Positions 35,792 through 45,574 are shown, counted from the stretch's first letter. The stretch: 64,000 bases of DNA from an uncultured Sphingomonadaceae bacterium (GCA_903871605.1 CAIQHF010000048.1:62001-126000); one strand, 5' to 3'. Translations and numbers: made by a program. The notes: a model not told the origin generated them from the sequence alone.

Positions 35792-36451
35792 TCAGCTTGG
35801 TTCCACCAGCGTGCCGGTAATGGCGATGCCGGCGCCGTCGACCTGATAGGTCTTGTTGAGGAAGATCAGGATCGAGGTGAGCGCCTCGGCCGCGACCGCA
35901 TTGGCAAGCGCGCCGCCGTGAAGGCCGCGCACACCGAGATCTTTCGCCAGATCGACGCCCACCGCGCGCGCCTCCTTGTCGTCCGAGAAGACGAGCACGT
36001 CGCAGGCGACATCCTGATCGGTGGCGAGCTTGTGCGCGGCGACGTTGTGGAAGGCCGAGACCAGCCGCACGCCGTCGCCCAGCACCGCCTGCGCCCTCAG
36101 CGCGGCGGAGCCTTCGGGGGGAAGCTGCACGCGCATCACTCTGGGCGGGACCAGCGGCACGGTGGTGTCGATCACGATCTTGCCCGAGACCGCCGCGCGG
36201 ATCTCGCCGAGCCGCTCCGCCTGCGCTGTCCAGGGCACCGCGCAGACCACGATATCGGCGCGGGTGGCGACATCGACATTGGTTCCGCCGCCGACCGTCA
36301 CGCCGAAGCGCTCGGACAGGTCAGCGGCGGTCGCCTCGGCGCTCTCGGTGCTGCGCGATCCGATCAGCACGTCATGCCCCGCCTTCGCCCATCGCCCGGC
36401 GAGCGCCGCGCCCAGCTTGCCCGTTCCGCCAACGACGCCGATCACCGCCAT
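35792..36451 (-). CDS. npdG: NADPH-dependent F420 reductase
   Basis: A 219-residue Rossmann protein. IGVVGGTGKLGAALAGRWAKAG is the dinucleotide-binding start (quoted in part), followed by IGSRSTESAEATA, where Ser/Arg after the second strand suits NADPH. It also has VDTTVPLVPP-like DTTVPLVPPRVMRV and the late SAFHNVAAHKLA. The enzyme shuttles hydride between NADPH and F420. ATG at 36451 begins MAVIGVVGG; a nearby ATG in another frame stops quickly. It lies 20 bases after the fbiC stop, so the two genes are probably co-transcribed. Confidence 0.85.
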   Translation of the reverse strand: MAVIGVVGGTGKLGAALAGRWAKAGHDVLIGSRSTESAEATAADLSERFGVTVGGGTNVDVATRADIVVCAVPWTAQAERLGEIRAAVSGKIVIDTTVPLVPPRVMRVQLPPEGSAALRAQAVLGDGVRLVSAFHNVAAHKLATDQDVACDVLVFSDDKEARAVGVDLAKDLGVRGLHGGALANAVAAEALTSILIFLNKTYQVDGAGIAITGTLVEPS

Positions 36452-36471
36452 GCCATGCCCCTTTTCGTCGC

Positions 36472-38766
36472 TCAGGCCGCCGCGACGCTGCGCGGCTCGC
36501 CGTAGAATGTCGTGCGCTTCCGTGCCTGTCGGCCGATCCCCGTCGCCAGCGCCTCGATTGCGGTGGCGTCGAAATGCTGGCCGTTGACCCCGCCCGCCGC
36601 GCGCGTGATCGATTCGTCGATCAGCGTGCCGCCGATATCGTTGCACCCCGCCTGAAGCGCCCGAGCGGCCCCCTCCGGCCCCAGCTTCACCCAGCTTGCC
36701 TGGATGTTGGGAATGGCGGGCGAAAGGACGAGGCGCGCAATGGAGTGCATCAGCATCGCCTCGCGCCACGTCGGCCCGGACCGGGCCTCGCCCTTGCGCC
36801 ACATCGGCGCCTCCATGTGGACGAAGGGGAGGGGCACGAATTCGGTGAACCCGCCGGTATCGGCCTGAAGCGCGGCGATGCGCAGCAGGTGGCGCGCCCA
36901 ATGCTCGGGACGTTCGACATGGCCGTACATGATCGTCGCGGTCGAGCGCAGGCCGACCTCGTGCGCGGCGCGCATCACGTCGAGCCAGCCCCGCGTGCCG
37001 AGCTTGTCCGGGCAGATCACGTCGCGGACCGCGTCGTCGAGTATCTCGGCAGCGGTGCCGGGGAGCGAAGACAGGCCGGCGGCCTTCAGCCGGGCGAGAT
37101 AATCGTGGAGCGGCAGCCCCAGCGTGGCCGCGCCGTGGCTCACCTCCAGCGGCGAGAAGGCGTGGACGTGGATGCCGGGAGCCGCCGTCTTCACCGCCGC
37201 TACGATCGAGAGATAGGTCTCGCCGTCATAGTCCGGGTGGATGCCGCCCTGCAGGCAGACCTCGCTCGCGCCCATCGCCAACGCCTCTGCGGCGCGGCGG
37301 CCGATCTCGGCGAGATCGAGCCGGTAGGCAGGGCCGCGCTCGCTCTTCGTGCTGCCCTTCGAGAAGGCGCAGAAGGTGCAGCGATAGCCGCATATGTTGG
37401 TGTAGTTGATGTTTCGGTTGACCACGTAGGTCACGGCTTCGCCGGCGATCGCGGCGCGCCGGGCGTCTGCGGCGCGGACGATCGCCTCATATTCGGGGGC
37501 GCCGCCGGTGAAGAGCGCGGCGATCCGCGTTTCGTCGAGCGCTTCGCCGGCCTCCGCCATGGCCAGCGCACGCGCGACCGCGGCGAGCGGCCGGTCGAAT
37601 GCCGCCAGGACGATGGGCGCGGGCGGCGTCCGCCCGGTGCCGGCGTGCCATGGATCGGTGCGGGCATGGCCGTGCGCGTCGATCGCGCGCAACACCGGCG
37701 CGCGCAGCGACGCGTCCAGCCAGCGTACCGGATCGCGCGCGTGATCGGGACCGATCGCCAGCCGCTCGACCAGCCGCCGCCCCGCCGCCGCGGTCTCGCG
37801 CTCAAGCCGCTCCAGCGCGGGCCAAGGAGCCTCCGGATTGACGTGATCGGGCGTGACCGGCGAGACGCCGCCCCAATCGTCGACACCCGCGCGCAGCAGC
37901 TGCGCCAGCACAGCGGGGCGCAGGTTCGGCGGTGCCTGGATGCGTACTTCGGGCGGCAGGATCAGCCGCGCCGCGGCGATCGCCCACAGATGCGCCTCTA
38001 GCGGCGGTTCGGGCGCATCGACCATCTTCGTGCCGGGTTTGGCGCGGAAATTCTGGACGATCACTTCTTGGATATGCCCATGCGCACGATGGAGATCGCG
38101 GATCGCGAGCAGCGCCTCGATCGTCTCGGTGCGCGTCTCGCCGATGCCGATCAACAGGCCGGTGGTGGTCGCGACCTTCTGCCGGCCGAGCGCCGCCAGC
38201 GTCTCCAGCCGCACCGCGGGATGCTTGTCGGGCGATCCGAAATGGGGTCCGCCGCGCGCGCTCAGCCGTTCGGAGCCGGTCTCCAGCATGATCCCCATCG
38301 AGGCCGCGTGGGGTCGCAGCCGCGCGATCTGCGCCTCATCCATCACGCCCGGATTGAGATGGGGCAGCAGCCCTGTCTCGGCATGGACGGCGGCGGCGAC
38401 CGCGCCCAGATAGTCGAGCGTCGTCGCGAAACCCATTCTGTCCAGCGCCGCGCGGGCGGCCGGATAGCGCAGCTCGGGCTGGTCGCCGAGCGTGAACAGC
38501 GCCTCCTTGCAGCCCACGTCCGCACCGCCGCGCGCGACGGCGACGGCCTCGTCGATCGTCAGATACGGCGCCGGAATATGCCGCGGGGCCGTGGCGAAAG
38601 TGCAATAGTGGCAGACATCGCGGCAAAGCCGGGTCAGCGGGATGAACACCTTGCGCGAATAGCTCACGATCCCGCCGCGCGCCGAAAGTGCCACGGCTTC
38701 CGCCTCCGCAAGCAGCGCATCGAGCGGCGCCTCGACGAGCGAGAACGGCGGCATCTCGCTCACCAT
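36472..38766 (-). CDS. fbiC: Fused FO synthase FbiC (CofG-CofH)
   Basis: About 764 residues with two radical SAM halves. The first [4Fe-4S] motif is CRDVCHYC (Cys48, 52, 55) and the second, in the CofH half, is CGYRCTFC near residue 400. Also typical are NFRAKPGTKM, LLIGIGETRTE, GLSSLPGTAAEIL and VKLGPEGAARALQAGCNDIGG (ends quoted). The two halves make 7,8-didemethyl-8-hydroxy-5-deazariboflavin from tyrosine and a ribityl-uracil precursor. The start MVSEMPPFSL is chosen because the longer frame overlaps the upstream gene. The fused form is usual in actinobacteria; archaea have separate genes. Confidence 0.92.
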   Translation of the reverse strand: MVSEMPPFSLVEAPLDALLAEAEAVALSARGGIVSYSRKVFIPLTRLCRDVCHYCTFATAPRHIPAPYLTIDEAVAVARGGADVGCKEALFTLGDQPELRYPAARAALDRMGFATTLDYLGAVAAAVHAETGLLPHLNPGVMDEAQIARLRPHAASMGIMLETGSERLSARGGPHFGSPDKHPAVRLETLAALGRQKVATTTGLLIGIGETRTETIEALLAIRDLHRAHGHIQEVIVQNFRAKPGTKMVDAPEPPLEAHLWAIAAARLILPPEVRIQAPPNLRPAVLAQLLRAGVDDWGGVSPVTPDHVNPEAPWPALERLERETAAAGRRLVERLAIGPDHARDPVRWLDASLRAPVLRAIDAHGHARTDPWHAGTGRTPPAPIVLAAFDRPLAAVARALAMAEAGEALDETRIAALFTGGAPEYEAIVRAADARRAAIAGEAVTYVVNRNINYTNICGYRCTFCAFSKGSTKSERGPAYRLDLAEIGRRAAEALAMGASEVCLQGGIHPDYDGETYLSIVAAVKTAAPGIHVHAFSPLEVSHGAATLGLPLHDYLARLKAAGLSSLPGTAAEILDDAVRDVICPDKLGTRGWLDVMRAAHEVGLRSTATIMYGHVERPEHWARHLLRIAALQADTGGFTEFVPLPFVHMEAPMWRKGEARSGPTWREAMLMHSIARLVLSPAIPNIQASWVKLGPEGAARALQAGCNDIGGTLIDESITRAAGGVNGQHFDATAIEALATGIGRQARKRTTFYGEPRSVAAA

Positions 38767-39245
38767 CGCGGGCCGTGCCCAAGACGGGACGGCGCCACGA
38801 TCTCGCCCTCCCTCGCGATCTGCCAGCGGATATAGCCACCCAGCGCCTCGTGCGCCGCGTCGCCGTCTGCGGCTGCATGCAGCGCCTCGCAAACATGCTG
38901 CCGGCGCAACGCGACCCGATCCTCGATCATCGTCAGCGCGGGATAGACGTCCGGATCGTGCGCAGGCGCGCAGTCGGCGCGGATCGCACCGGCGAGCGCG
39001 GCATCGCGATCGCCCAGCCAGTCGGCCACATGCGGCAGCAACTCGTGCAGCTTCACCTCCTCATCGAGCAGGGCCTGGCCCTGATGCGCGATCATCGCTT
39101 CGGCATAGCGTAGCATAGGATCGATCGTGGCGGCGGCGCTTCGCTCCGAAAGGCCGGAAAGCGTCGGGGCGATAAGATCGTGCTCTCCTCGCGCACCCAG
39201 AGCAGAAGATCGATGCGCTGACAGGATCTGCGCGGCGGCTGGCAT
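38760..39245 (-). CDS. Helical protein of unknown function upstream of fbiC
   Basis: A frame of 161 codons whose stop overlaps the fbiC start by seven bases. From about residue 44 the protein looks genuine: LRYAEAMIAHQGQALLDEEV, HELLPHVADWLGDRDAALAG, HDPDVYPALTMIEDRVALRR, with high GC in third positions and helical character. Starts at 39245 or 39116 are both possible; neither has a strong ribosome site. I do not recognise the family. Overlap with fbiC suggests a link to F420, but the N-terminal third may be non-coding. Confidence 0.5.
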   Translation of the reverse strand: MPAAAQILSAHRSSALGARGEHDLIAPTLSGLSERSAAATIDPMLRYAEAMIAHQGQALLDEEVKLHELLPHVADWLGDRDAALAGAIRADCAPAHDPDVYPALTMIEDRVALRRQHVCEALHAAADGDAAHEALGGYIRWQIAREGEIVAPSRLGHGPRW

Positions 39246-39487
39246 TCCGTCTCGATGCGCTGCGCCGCTTCCGATCTACACCAGCTCGACGCCGCGCGTG
39301 CATCCAGCCGGCGGAGCCCACGCCTCTGTCGTCGGCCCCGGGGCGCATAGGACTTATGGCCGGGTGACGCGCGCGATCTCAGCGCGTAACGCTGATCGTC
39401 GTTGCGGGAAGACGGCGGCCATCGACAATTCCGTCGATCGAGACCAGGCGCTGGTTCTCGGTGGAGGAATATGATGATGGGCGGGAT

Positions 39488-41584
39488 GTGTCGGTGATTG
39501 GCAATTGGCAGGGTGCCTCCGCCCTTTCCCGGGCCGTGGTCGCGGCGGCGGCGCTGCTCGGCGCGGCGCCCGCGGTCGCCGAGCCCGAGATCTTGGTGAC
39601 GGGCGCGAGCCTGCCGTTGCCGCCGGGCGACGCCGCCTATGATGTCGCCGCGATCGATCGCGATCGGCTGATCTATTCGGCAAGCGACCGGACCGAGGAT
39701 ATCCTGCGCGATGTCGCGGGCTTCGCGCAATTCCGCCGATCGGATTCGACCTCGGCCCAGCCGACCAGCCAGGGCGCGACGCTGCGCGGGCTTGGTGGCA
39801 ATGCCTCGTCGCGCGCGCTGCTGACGCTCGACGGCGTGCCCTTCAGCGATCCGTTCGGTGGCTGGGTGACCTATTCGGCGATCGATCCGCAGCGTCTCGG
39901 CCTGATCCGCGTGACACGTGGCGGCGGTTCGGGCGTGGCGGGCCCGGGAGCGCTCGCCGGCACGATCGAGCTCGAATCGGCCGGCGCCACGCAACTCGCG
40001 CCGCTATGGGCCGATGTCGCCTATGGCAGTCGCAACTCGGTCGATGCGCACGCCGGGGCGTCCGCTGCGATGGGCGGCGGCTTCGGCTTCGTCTCCGCGG
40101 CCTATCAGCGCGGCGATGGCTTCGTCCCGATCATTGCGGGCGATCGCGGGCCGGTGGATGTCGCCGCCCCCTATGAGCAGGCGAGCGTCTCGGGGCGTGC
40201 CGTCGTTCCGGTGGGCGGGGCGAGCGAGCTTCAGGCTTCCATGCTGGGCTTCTACGATCACCGTACGCGCGGCACCGACTTCACGCCCAACAGCACCAAG
40301 GGTGCGGATGCCTCGCTGCGGCTCGTGGGGCGAGGGGCGTGGGGCTATGAGGCGACGGTCTATGGTCAGATCCGCGCTTTCAAGGCGGGTTTCGCCTCGA
40401 TCAACGCCGCACGCACGACCGTGACGCAGTCGCTGGAGCAATATAGCGTGCCCTCCACCGGACTCGGTGGACGCTTCGAGATCCGTCCGCCGCTGGGGGA
40501 GGCGATCCAGCTCCGCCTCGGTGCCGACAGCCGCTATGTCATCGGCCAGACCGACGAGCTCTACTCCTACAGCGCAGGCAATCCGGCCAACCGCCGCGCG
40601 GCAGGCGGGCGCTCGCTGACCGTCGGCGCCTTCGCCGATGCCAGCGCCGAGCCGATCGCGGGGGTGACGCTCACCGCGGGCGGGCGGATCGACCGGTGGC
40701 AGATCATGGACGGCTTCCTGCGCCAGAATGCGTTGGCGACGGAGGCCGTGCTGGCAGGGACTCGCGTCTATCCCGATCGCTCGGGCTGGCGGCCGACGGG
40801 GCGCGGGGGTATCGCGTTCAGGCCCGGTGACGGCGCGCTGACGGTACGCGGGGCGGCCTATCTCGGCTGGCGCCTGCCGACGCTGAACGAACTCTATCGG
40901 CCCTATCGCGTCGGGCAGGATTCGACGGTCGCCAACGCGCTGCTCAGGCCCGAAAGGCTCAAGGGCGTCGATGGTGGGATCGATTATGATCCGCTCTCCA
41001 ATCTCCATTTCGCGGCGACAGCTTTCTACAACCGGCTCGCGGATGCGATCGGCAACGTCACCGTCACCGGTGCGCAGCGTACCACGCTGTGCCCGGGAAT
41101 CTCGGCGGCGGGGAGCTGCTACCAGCGCCAGAACCTGCACGCGATCGTCTCGAAGGGCGCCGAGGTGGATGCGCGCTTCAGCGTGCGCGCGTGGAGCCTG
41201 AGCGCCTCCTATGCCTATACGGACGCGCATGTCAGCGCCCCGGGCCAGCCGCTCGACGGACTTCAGCCGGCGCAGACCGCGCGGCACCAGGCATCGGCGA
41301 CGCTGGCCTGGGCGCCGGCGATCGTGCGCCTCTCGACGACGTTGCGCTATGTCGGCCCGCAATATGAGGACGATCTCAACACCGAGAAGCTGAGGGGCGC
41401 GGTGACGCTGGACGCAGCGGCGCTGATCCCGCTCGCGCATCGCTTCTCGGTTGAGCTGCGCGGCGAGAACGTGACCAACACGCGCGTCGAGGCCGGCATA
41501 TCGGGGAGCGACGTCATCGAGCGCGCGACGCCGCGAACGCTGTGGGTCGGGCTGCGCTACGGCGAGAGCGGAACGCGAGGCTGA
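39488..41584 (+). CDS. TonB-dependent receptor
   Basis: About 698 residues. A signal peptide (ALSRAVVAAAALLGAAPAVA) is followed by a plug domain starting EILVTGASLPLP and containing RDVAGFAQFRRSDS, GATLRGLGGNASSRALLTLDG and VTRGGGSGVAGPGALAGTIE, quoted in part. The barrel has typical GYxxRLPTLNELYRPYR-like WRLPTLNELYRPYR and RGENVTNTRVEAGIS near the end. It imports an unknown ligand across the outer membrane using TonB. No ATG is in frame; GTG 39488 or 39494 gives a sensible signal peptide. A frame extension runs back to 39461. Confidence 0.9.
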   Translation: MSVIGNWQGASALSRAVVAAAALLGAAPAVAEPEILVTGASLPLPPGDAAYDVAAIDRDRLIYSASDRTEDILRDVAGFAQFRRSDSTSAQPTSQGATLRGLGGNASSRALLTLDGVPFSDPFGGWVTYSAIDPQRLGLIRVTRGGGSGVAGPGALAGTIELESAGATQLAPLWADVAYGSRNSVDAHAGASAAMGGGFGFVSAAYQRGDGFVPIIAGDRGPVDVAAPYEQASVSGRAVVPVGGASELQASMLGFYDHRTRGTDFTPNSTKGADASLRLVGRGAWGYEATVYGQIRAFKAGFASINAARTTVTQSLEQYSVPSTGLGGRFEIRPPLGEAIQLRLGADSRYVIGQTDELYSYSAGNPANRRAAGGRSLTVGAFADASAEPIAGVTLTAGGRIDRWQIMDGFLRQNALATEAVLAGTRVYPDRSGWRPTGRGGIAFRPGDGALTVRGAAYLGWRLPTLNELYRPYRVGQDSTVANALLRPERLKGVDGGIDYDPLSNLHFAATAFYNRLADAIGNVTVTGAQRTTLCPGISAAGSCYQRQNLHAIVSKGAEVDARFSVRAWSLSASYAYTDAHVSAPGQPLDGLQPAQTARHQASATLAWAPAIVRLSTTLRYVGPQYEDDLNTEKLRGAVTLDAAALIPLAHRFSVELRGENVTNTRVEAGISGSDVIERATPRTLWVGLRYGESGTRG

Positions 41585-41803
41585 TCAGGGCGCAGCCGTC
41601 GCGGAGACGAGCGGACGGCCGATCTCACGCCATCGGCCGACGCTGTCGCTGTACCAAGAACCAGTGCATGCCCCGGGCGTCGGATTTTGTCGCTCGAGAT
41701 CGGACGACGCGGCACGCACGGCGCGATCGGTTTCACTGATGTGCCGCTTCATGGCGGACACTGTGGCCGTGCGTGACGGCTGCGTCGTCTGCTCCTGCAG
41801 CAT
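41585..41803 (-). CDS. Possible small protein downstream of DUF779
   Basis: A 72-codon frame (MLQEQTTQPSRTATVSAMKR...) starting five bases after the DUF779 stop. It ends at the convergent end of the TonB receptor gene. The tail GACTGSWYSDSVGRWREIGR has a protein-like pattern, but there is no clear ribosome site or known family. Confidence 0.35.
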   Translation of the reverse strand: MLQEQTTQPSRTATVSAMKRHISETDRAVRAASSDLERQNPTPGACTGSWYSDSVGRWREIGRPLVSATAAP

Positions 41804-41808
41804 GGCCG

Positions 41809-42198
41809 TCAGCCGCCGCGCACCGGCGCGCCGGCGGCGTCGAGCGCTTGGGCCTCGGCCTCGGTGAAGACGCGCGAGCGGACAATGAAACGCACCCCTT
41901 CGGGACCCTCGAGCGAGAAACCGGCGCCGCGCCCCGGCACGACGTCGATCGTCACCTGCGTGTGCTGCCAATATTCGAACTGCGCCGCGCCGATCCACAC
42001 CGGCACGCCGCCGGCGACATGGCCGAGCAGCACGTCCTGCCCGCCGACGCGGAACTCGCCCGCCGGGTAGCACATCGGAGCCGATCCGTCGCAGCAGCCG
42101 CCCGACTGGTGAAACATGAGCCTGCCGTGGATGCCCTCGAGATGCGCGATCATCGCGTCCGCCGCGGGCGTGGCGAGGATGCGGGGCGGGGCGTCCAT
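41809..42198 (-). CDS. DUF779 protein
   Basis: A 129-residue protein with the DUF779 signature: LMFHQSGGCCDGSAPMCYP near residue 30 (paired Cys), VWIGAAQFEYWQHTQVTIDV and a C-terminal GVRFIVRSRVFT. The family is usually encoded next to ExaC/AldB-type aldehyde dehydrogenases, as here, where it lies downstream of the dehydrogenase gene. The Cys pair suggests metal or redox binding. Its role in aldehyde metabolism is unknown. An intrinsic terminator separates it from the dehydrogenase. Confidence 0.85.
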   Translation of the reverse strand: MDAPPRILATPAADAMIAHLEGIHGRLMFHQSGGCCDGSAPMCYPAGEFRVGGQDVLLGHVAGGVPVWIGAAQFEYWQHTQVTIDVVPGRGAGFSLEGPEGVRFIVRSRVFTEAEAQALDAAGAPVRGG

Positions 42199-42234
42199 CG
42201 GCGAGGCTTCCGAAACAGAGGAGAGTGGCGGCGC

Positions 42235-42263
42235 AAAAACCCTCCCCTGCAGGGGGAGGGTTT
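42235..42263 (-). terminator. Intrinsic terminator after the aldehyde dehydrogenase gene
   Basis: On the plus strand AAACCCTCCCC (42237-42247) and GGGGAGGGTTT (42253-42263) are exact complements with a 5-base loop. On the minus strand the stem is followed by a TTTTT run, so it terminates the dehydrogenase transcript. Read-through, or a separate promoter, would be needed for DUF779. Confidence 0.8.
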
Positions 42264-42272
42264 CATGGTCGA

Positions 42273-43793
42273 TCAGAAGAAGCCGAGCGCCTTGGGGCTG
42301 TAGCTGACGAGTAGATTCTTGGTCTGCTGGTAGTGATCGAGCATCATCTTATGGTTTTCGCGCCCGATGCCCGACTGCTTGTAGCCGCCAAACGCCGCGT
42401 GTGCGGGATATTGATGATAGCAGTTGGTCCATACGCGCCCTGCCTGGATGGCGCGGCCGGTGCGATAGGCCCGCGTCCCGTCGCGCGTCCACACGCCCGC
42501 GCCGAGCCCGTACAGCGTGTCGTTGGCGATCGTGAGCGCGTCGGCATCGTCCTTGAAGGTGGTGACCGCGAGCACCGGCCCGAAAATCTCCTCCTGGAAG
42601 ACGCGCATCTTGTTGTGGCCCTCAAGGATCGTCGGGTCGACATAATAGCCGCTCGCCAGCTCGCCGCCGAGATCGGCGCGCGTGCCCCCGGTGAGCACCT
42701 TGGCGCCCTCGGCCTTGCCGATGTCGATATAGGAGAGGATCTTTTCGAGCTGGTCGTTGGATGCCTGCGCGCCGACCATCGTCGCCATGTCGAGCGGCGA
42801 GCCCTGCTTGATCCTCTTCACGCGCGCGATCGCCTTCTCCATGAAGCGATCATAGATGCTCTCGTGGATCAGCGCGCGGCTCGGGCAGGTGCAGACCTCG
42901 CCCTGGTTGAGCGCGAACATCGCGAAGCCCTCGAGCGCCTTGTCGAGGAAATCGTCGTCCTCGGCCATCACGTCGGCGAAGAAGATGTTGGGCGACTTGC
43001 CGCCGAGCTCGAGCGTCACCGGAATCAGATTCTCGGTGGCATATTGCATGATCAGCCGGCCGGTGGTCGTCTCGCCGGTGAACGCGATCTTGGCGATGCG
43101 CCTGTTCTGGGCGAGCGGCTTGCCCGCCTCGACGCCGAAGCCGTTGACGACGTTGAGCACGCCGGGCGGCAGCAGGTCGGCGATCGCCTCCATCAGCACC
43201 ATGATCGACATCGGCGTCTGCTCGGCGGGCTTGAGCACGATGCAATTGCCCGCGGCGAGCGCGGGCGCAAGCTTCCACACCGCCATCAGCAACGGGAAGT
43301 TCCACGGGATGATCTGCCCGACGACGCCGAGCGGCTCGTGGAAATGATAGGCGATGGTGTCGTGGTCGATCTCGGATATGCCGCCCTCCTGCGCGCGCAG
43401 GCAGCCGGCGAAATAGCGGAAATGATCGACCGCGAGCGGCAGGTCGGCGAGCGTCGTCTCGCGGATCGGCTTGCCGTTGTCGATCGTCTCGACCAGCGCG
43501 AGCAGGTCGAGCTTCTCCTCGATACGATCGGCGATGCGCAGCAGCACCAACGCACGCTCGGCCGGCGACGTCGTGCCCCATTTGTCCTTGGCGGCATGCG
43601 CGGCGTCGAGCGCGAGCTCGATGTCGGCGGCCGACGAGCGCGCGACCTGGCAGACCGTCTTGCCCGTCACCGGCGAGGGATTGTCGAAATAGCGCCCCTC
43701 GACGGGCGCGACCCATTTGCCGCCGATGAAATTGTCATATTTCGAGCGGATGGCGATATCGCCTTTGAGCTGTTCGAGCGCCTGCTGCAGCAT
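42273..43793 (-). CDS. NAD-dependent aldehyde dehydrogenase (ExaC/AldB type)
   Basis: A 506-residue aldehyde dehydrogenase. It has [19 protein letters not shown] (cofactor site, quoted in part), FTGETTTGR, the catalytic Glu in [12 protein letters not shown] and the catalytic Cys in [11 protein letters not shown]. The C-terminal [15 protein letters not shown] is typical of the group acting on acetaldehyde or chloroacetaldehyde. AGGAGAG precedes the ATG at 43793; the longer in-frame extension was rejected. It sits upstream of a DUF779 gene, the usual partner. Probably oxidises short-chain aldehydes to acids. Confidence 0.92.
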   Translation of the reverse strand: MLQQALEQLKGDIAIRSKYDNFIGGKWVAPVEGRYFDNPSPVTGKTVCQVARSSAADIELALDAAHAAKDKWGTTSPAERALVLLRIADRIEEKLDLLALVETIDNGKPIRETTLADLPLAVDHFRYFAGCLRAQEGGISEIDHDTIAYHFHEPLGVVGQIIPWNFPLLMAVWKLAPALAAGNCIVLKPAEQTPMSIMVLMEAIADLLPPGVLNVVNGFGVEAGKPLAQNRRIAKIAFTGETTTGRLIMQYATENLIPVTLELGGKSPNIFFADVMAEDDDFLDKALEGFAMFALNQGEVCTCPSRALIHESIYDRFMEKAIARVKRIKQGSPLDMATMVGAQASNDQLEKILSYIDIGKAEGAKVLTGGTRADLGGELASGYYVDPTILEGHNKMRVFQEEIFGPVLAVTTFKDDADALTIANDTLYGLGAGVWTRDGTRAYRTGRAIQAGRVWTNCYHQYPAHAAFGGYKQSGIGRENHKMMLDHYQQTKNLLVSYSPKALGFF

Positions 43794-44048
43794 GTGAACT
43801 CTCCTGTCTGGTCGATCCCGGTCGACTCGCGAATTGCCGGACGCACCGTGCCACATTTTGGCGCGAGATTGCCATTGCACCAAAGCGCAATCGGCCTCGG
43901 TTGCGCATTACCCCGGAAGCGCCGCGCAATATTGTGAAGAGGCGTTTCGATGGCGATTGCGGGCATGCGAGCCTGCCGGCGAAACGGGGCGAGGACGATC
44001 TCATCACCGTCTCAAAGCCGGGCCTCTACGGCATCAAGGGCAACCGCA

Positions 44049-44618
44049 TCAGTCGATGGGCATGGTCGCATTGGTCGAGGCCGGGAAGGAGTGCGCCGGC
44101 ATTCTCGACGCTAGGCTTGCGCCGATCCAGAGAATGGCCGCATTGCCTAGGCCGGTGATGATGTCGCGCAGGTTGACCTGCGCGATCGAGGCGGGGAGTT
44201 GCGTGGCGACCGCGGATATGACGCACATGCCCGCCGCGATGCCCAGGAACCGGCTCGAGCGTGTCGCGGCCCAAAGCCCGATGAAATGCAGGCCGACGAT
44301 GATGCCGACGGCCTGGATGAAATATCCCTGCCATCCCAGATGCGGCAGCAGGGCCGATGCCGCATAGATTGCGGCGACCTCCGCGATCACCGCGATCTGA
44401 TAGGCTTTTCGGCCGAACAGACGCTCGGGCGCGCCCGAAGCCGGCTGGTTCGCGCGCCACAGCCGGATGATCAGCAGTGCGGTTATCAAGGCCGCGAGCG
44501 CGGCCGCCGGCAGCCGCCAGGCGGGTGGCAGCGCGAACGCGGCGATGAGCGCCCATAGTCCGCCGAACAATGTCCCGATCGTCGCGGGGATGGGTCGCGA
44601 AGGGCGTGCGTCTGCCAT
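44049..44618 (-). CDS. Membrane protein of unknown function
   Basis: A 189-residue protein with about six hydrophobic helices: residues ~13-30, 36-52, 72-92, 98-115, 122-143 and 150-168. Segments include LFGRKAYQIAVIAEVAAIYA and YFIQAVGIIVGLHFIGLW. There is no signal peptide, enzymatic motif or recognisable family. It lies divergent from the DUF6065 gene and no operon partner is apparent. It may be a small permease-like or sensor protein. Confidence 0.7.
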   Translation of the reverse strand: MADARPSRPIPATIGTLFGGLWALIAAFALPPAWRLPAAALAALITALLIIRLWRANQPASGAPERLFGRKAYQIAVIAEVAAIYAASALLPHLGWQGYFIQAVGIIVGLHFIGLWAATRSSRFLGIAAGMCVISAVATQLPASIAQVNLRDIITGLGNAAILWIGASLASRMPAHSFPASTNATMPID

Positions 44619-44795
44619 AGGTCACGCTAACCTCGCACCGACGGCTGCGCAACGCATGCGGGCCACGCCGTCGCTACCACATCGGGATCGACGTCGCGTC
44701 GGCGATCCGGGCGCGGCCGGGGAGGACGGACCGCGCGAAGATGGGAACCATCCCTGTCCGTCGCCGCTTGCTCGTTCGCTACAAGAGAGGATCGC

Positions 44796-45527
44796 ATGCC
44801 GACCATCAAATATCGCGCCCATGGCCATCGCCCGCCGCCGCAACCGATCAGGATCACCGTCCCGGGCTGGGCCGGGGCCAAGGATGCTCGCGTCGATGGC
44901 AGCCATGAGCAGCCCTGGCATTGCATTCCCTTCTCCGAAAGTGCGCGCTACGGCGTCGAACTCGTCTATCCGTTCGACGATGAGCTTCGCGTGCGCACGC
45001 TCGACGGCCGGGTGACGCTGGATGCCGAGTGGGGCGTCCCGCCCGATCCCGACATGATGTGGCCTCCATTTCGCCCATTCGGCGAGGATTTCTACTCCTA
45101 TCAGATTTCGCTGGATCTGGAGGTGCCGGCCGGATGGGCGATCCGGACCGAGCCGCATCCCCGCTACTTCACCGATGCTACGAACACGACGCCGCTCGCC
45201 GTGCCGGCGCTGATCCGCAGCGACTGGTGGCCGATGATGTTTTTCTGCATCTTCAAGGCGCCACCGCCCGGCGTGACGCATATCTTCCGCAAGGGGGAGG
45301 GTTTCATCAGTCTGATCGCGCTGCCGGCCGATCCCGAACTCGAACTCATCCCGATGACCGATGAGGAAGCGGCGCAACGCGAGATGCGGTCGCGCCGGCT
45401 CGCCGCGAGCCGCGACGCGCTCGCGGAAGGAACGAAATGGGTATCCTCGACCAATACGGTGTTCGACGGGACGTATCGCAACATGGCCCGCGCGGTCAGG
45501 GCGCGGACCAGGTCGCCGGGCGCGTGA
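44796..45527 (+). CDS. DUF6065 family protein
   Basis: A 243-residue soluble protein. It has IPFSESARYGVELVYPFDDE, WGVPPDPDMMWPPFRPFGED, and AIRTEPHPRYFTD followed by WWPMMFFCIFKAP (quoted in parts). These fit the DUF6065 family, some of whose members occur in peptide natural-product loci. GAGAGG lies five bases before the ATG. No biosynthetic partner is nearby, so the role is unknown. Confidence 0.65.
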   Translation: MPTIKYRAHGHRPPPQPIRITVPGWAGAKDARVDGSHEQPWHCIPFSESARYGVELVYPFDDELRVRTLDGRVTLDAEWGVPPDPDMMWPPFRPFGEDFYSYQISLDLEVPAGWAIRTEPHPRYFTDATNTTPLAVPALIRSDWWPMMFFCIFKAPPPGVTHIFRKGEGFISLIALPADPELELIPMTDEEAAQREMRSRRLAASRDALAEGTKWVSSTNTVFDGTYRNMARAVRARTRSPGA

Positions 45528-45574
45528 TCGAAATGCGCCGCCCGGCAGGGTGCCAGGCGGCGCGACTTCCGCGC

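Noticed and set aside
39246-39487. A cobalamin riboswitch upstream of the TonB receptor
   Set aside because: No B12-box-like sequence was visible, and the receptor's ligand is unknown.
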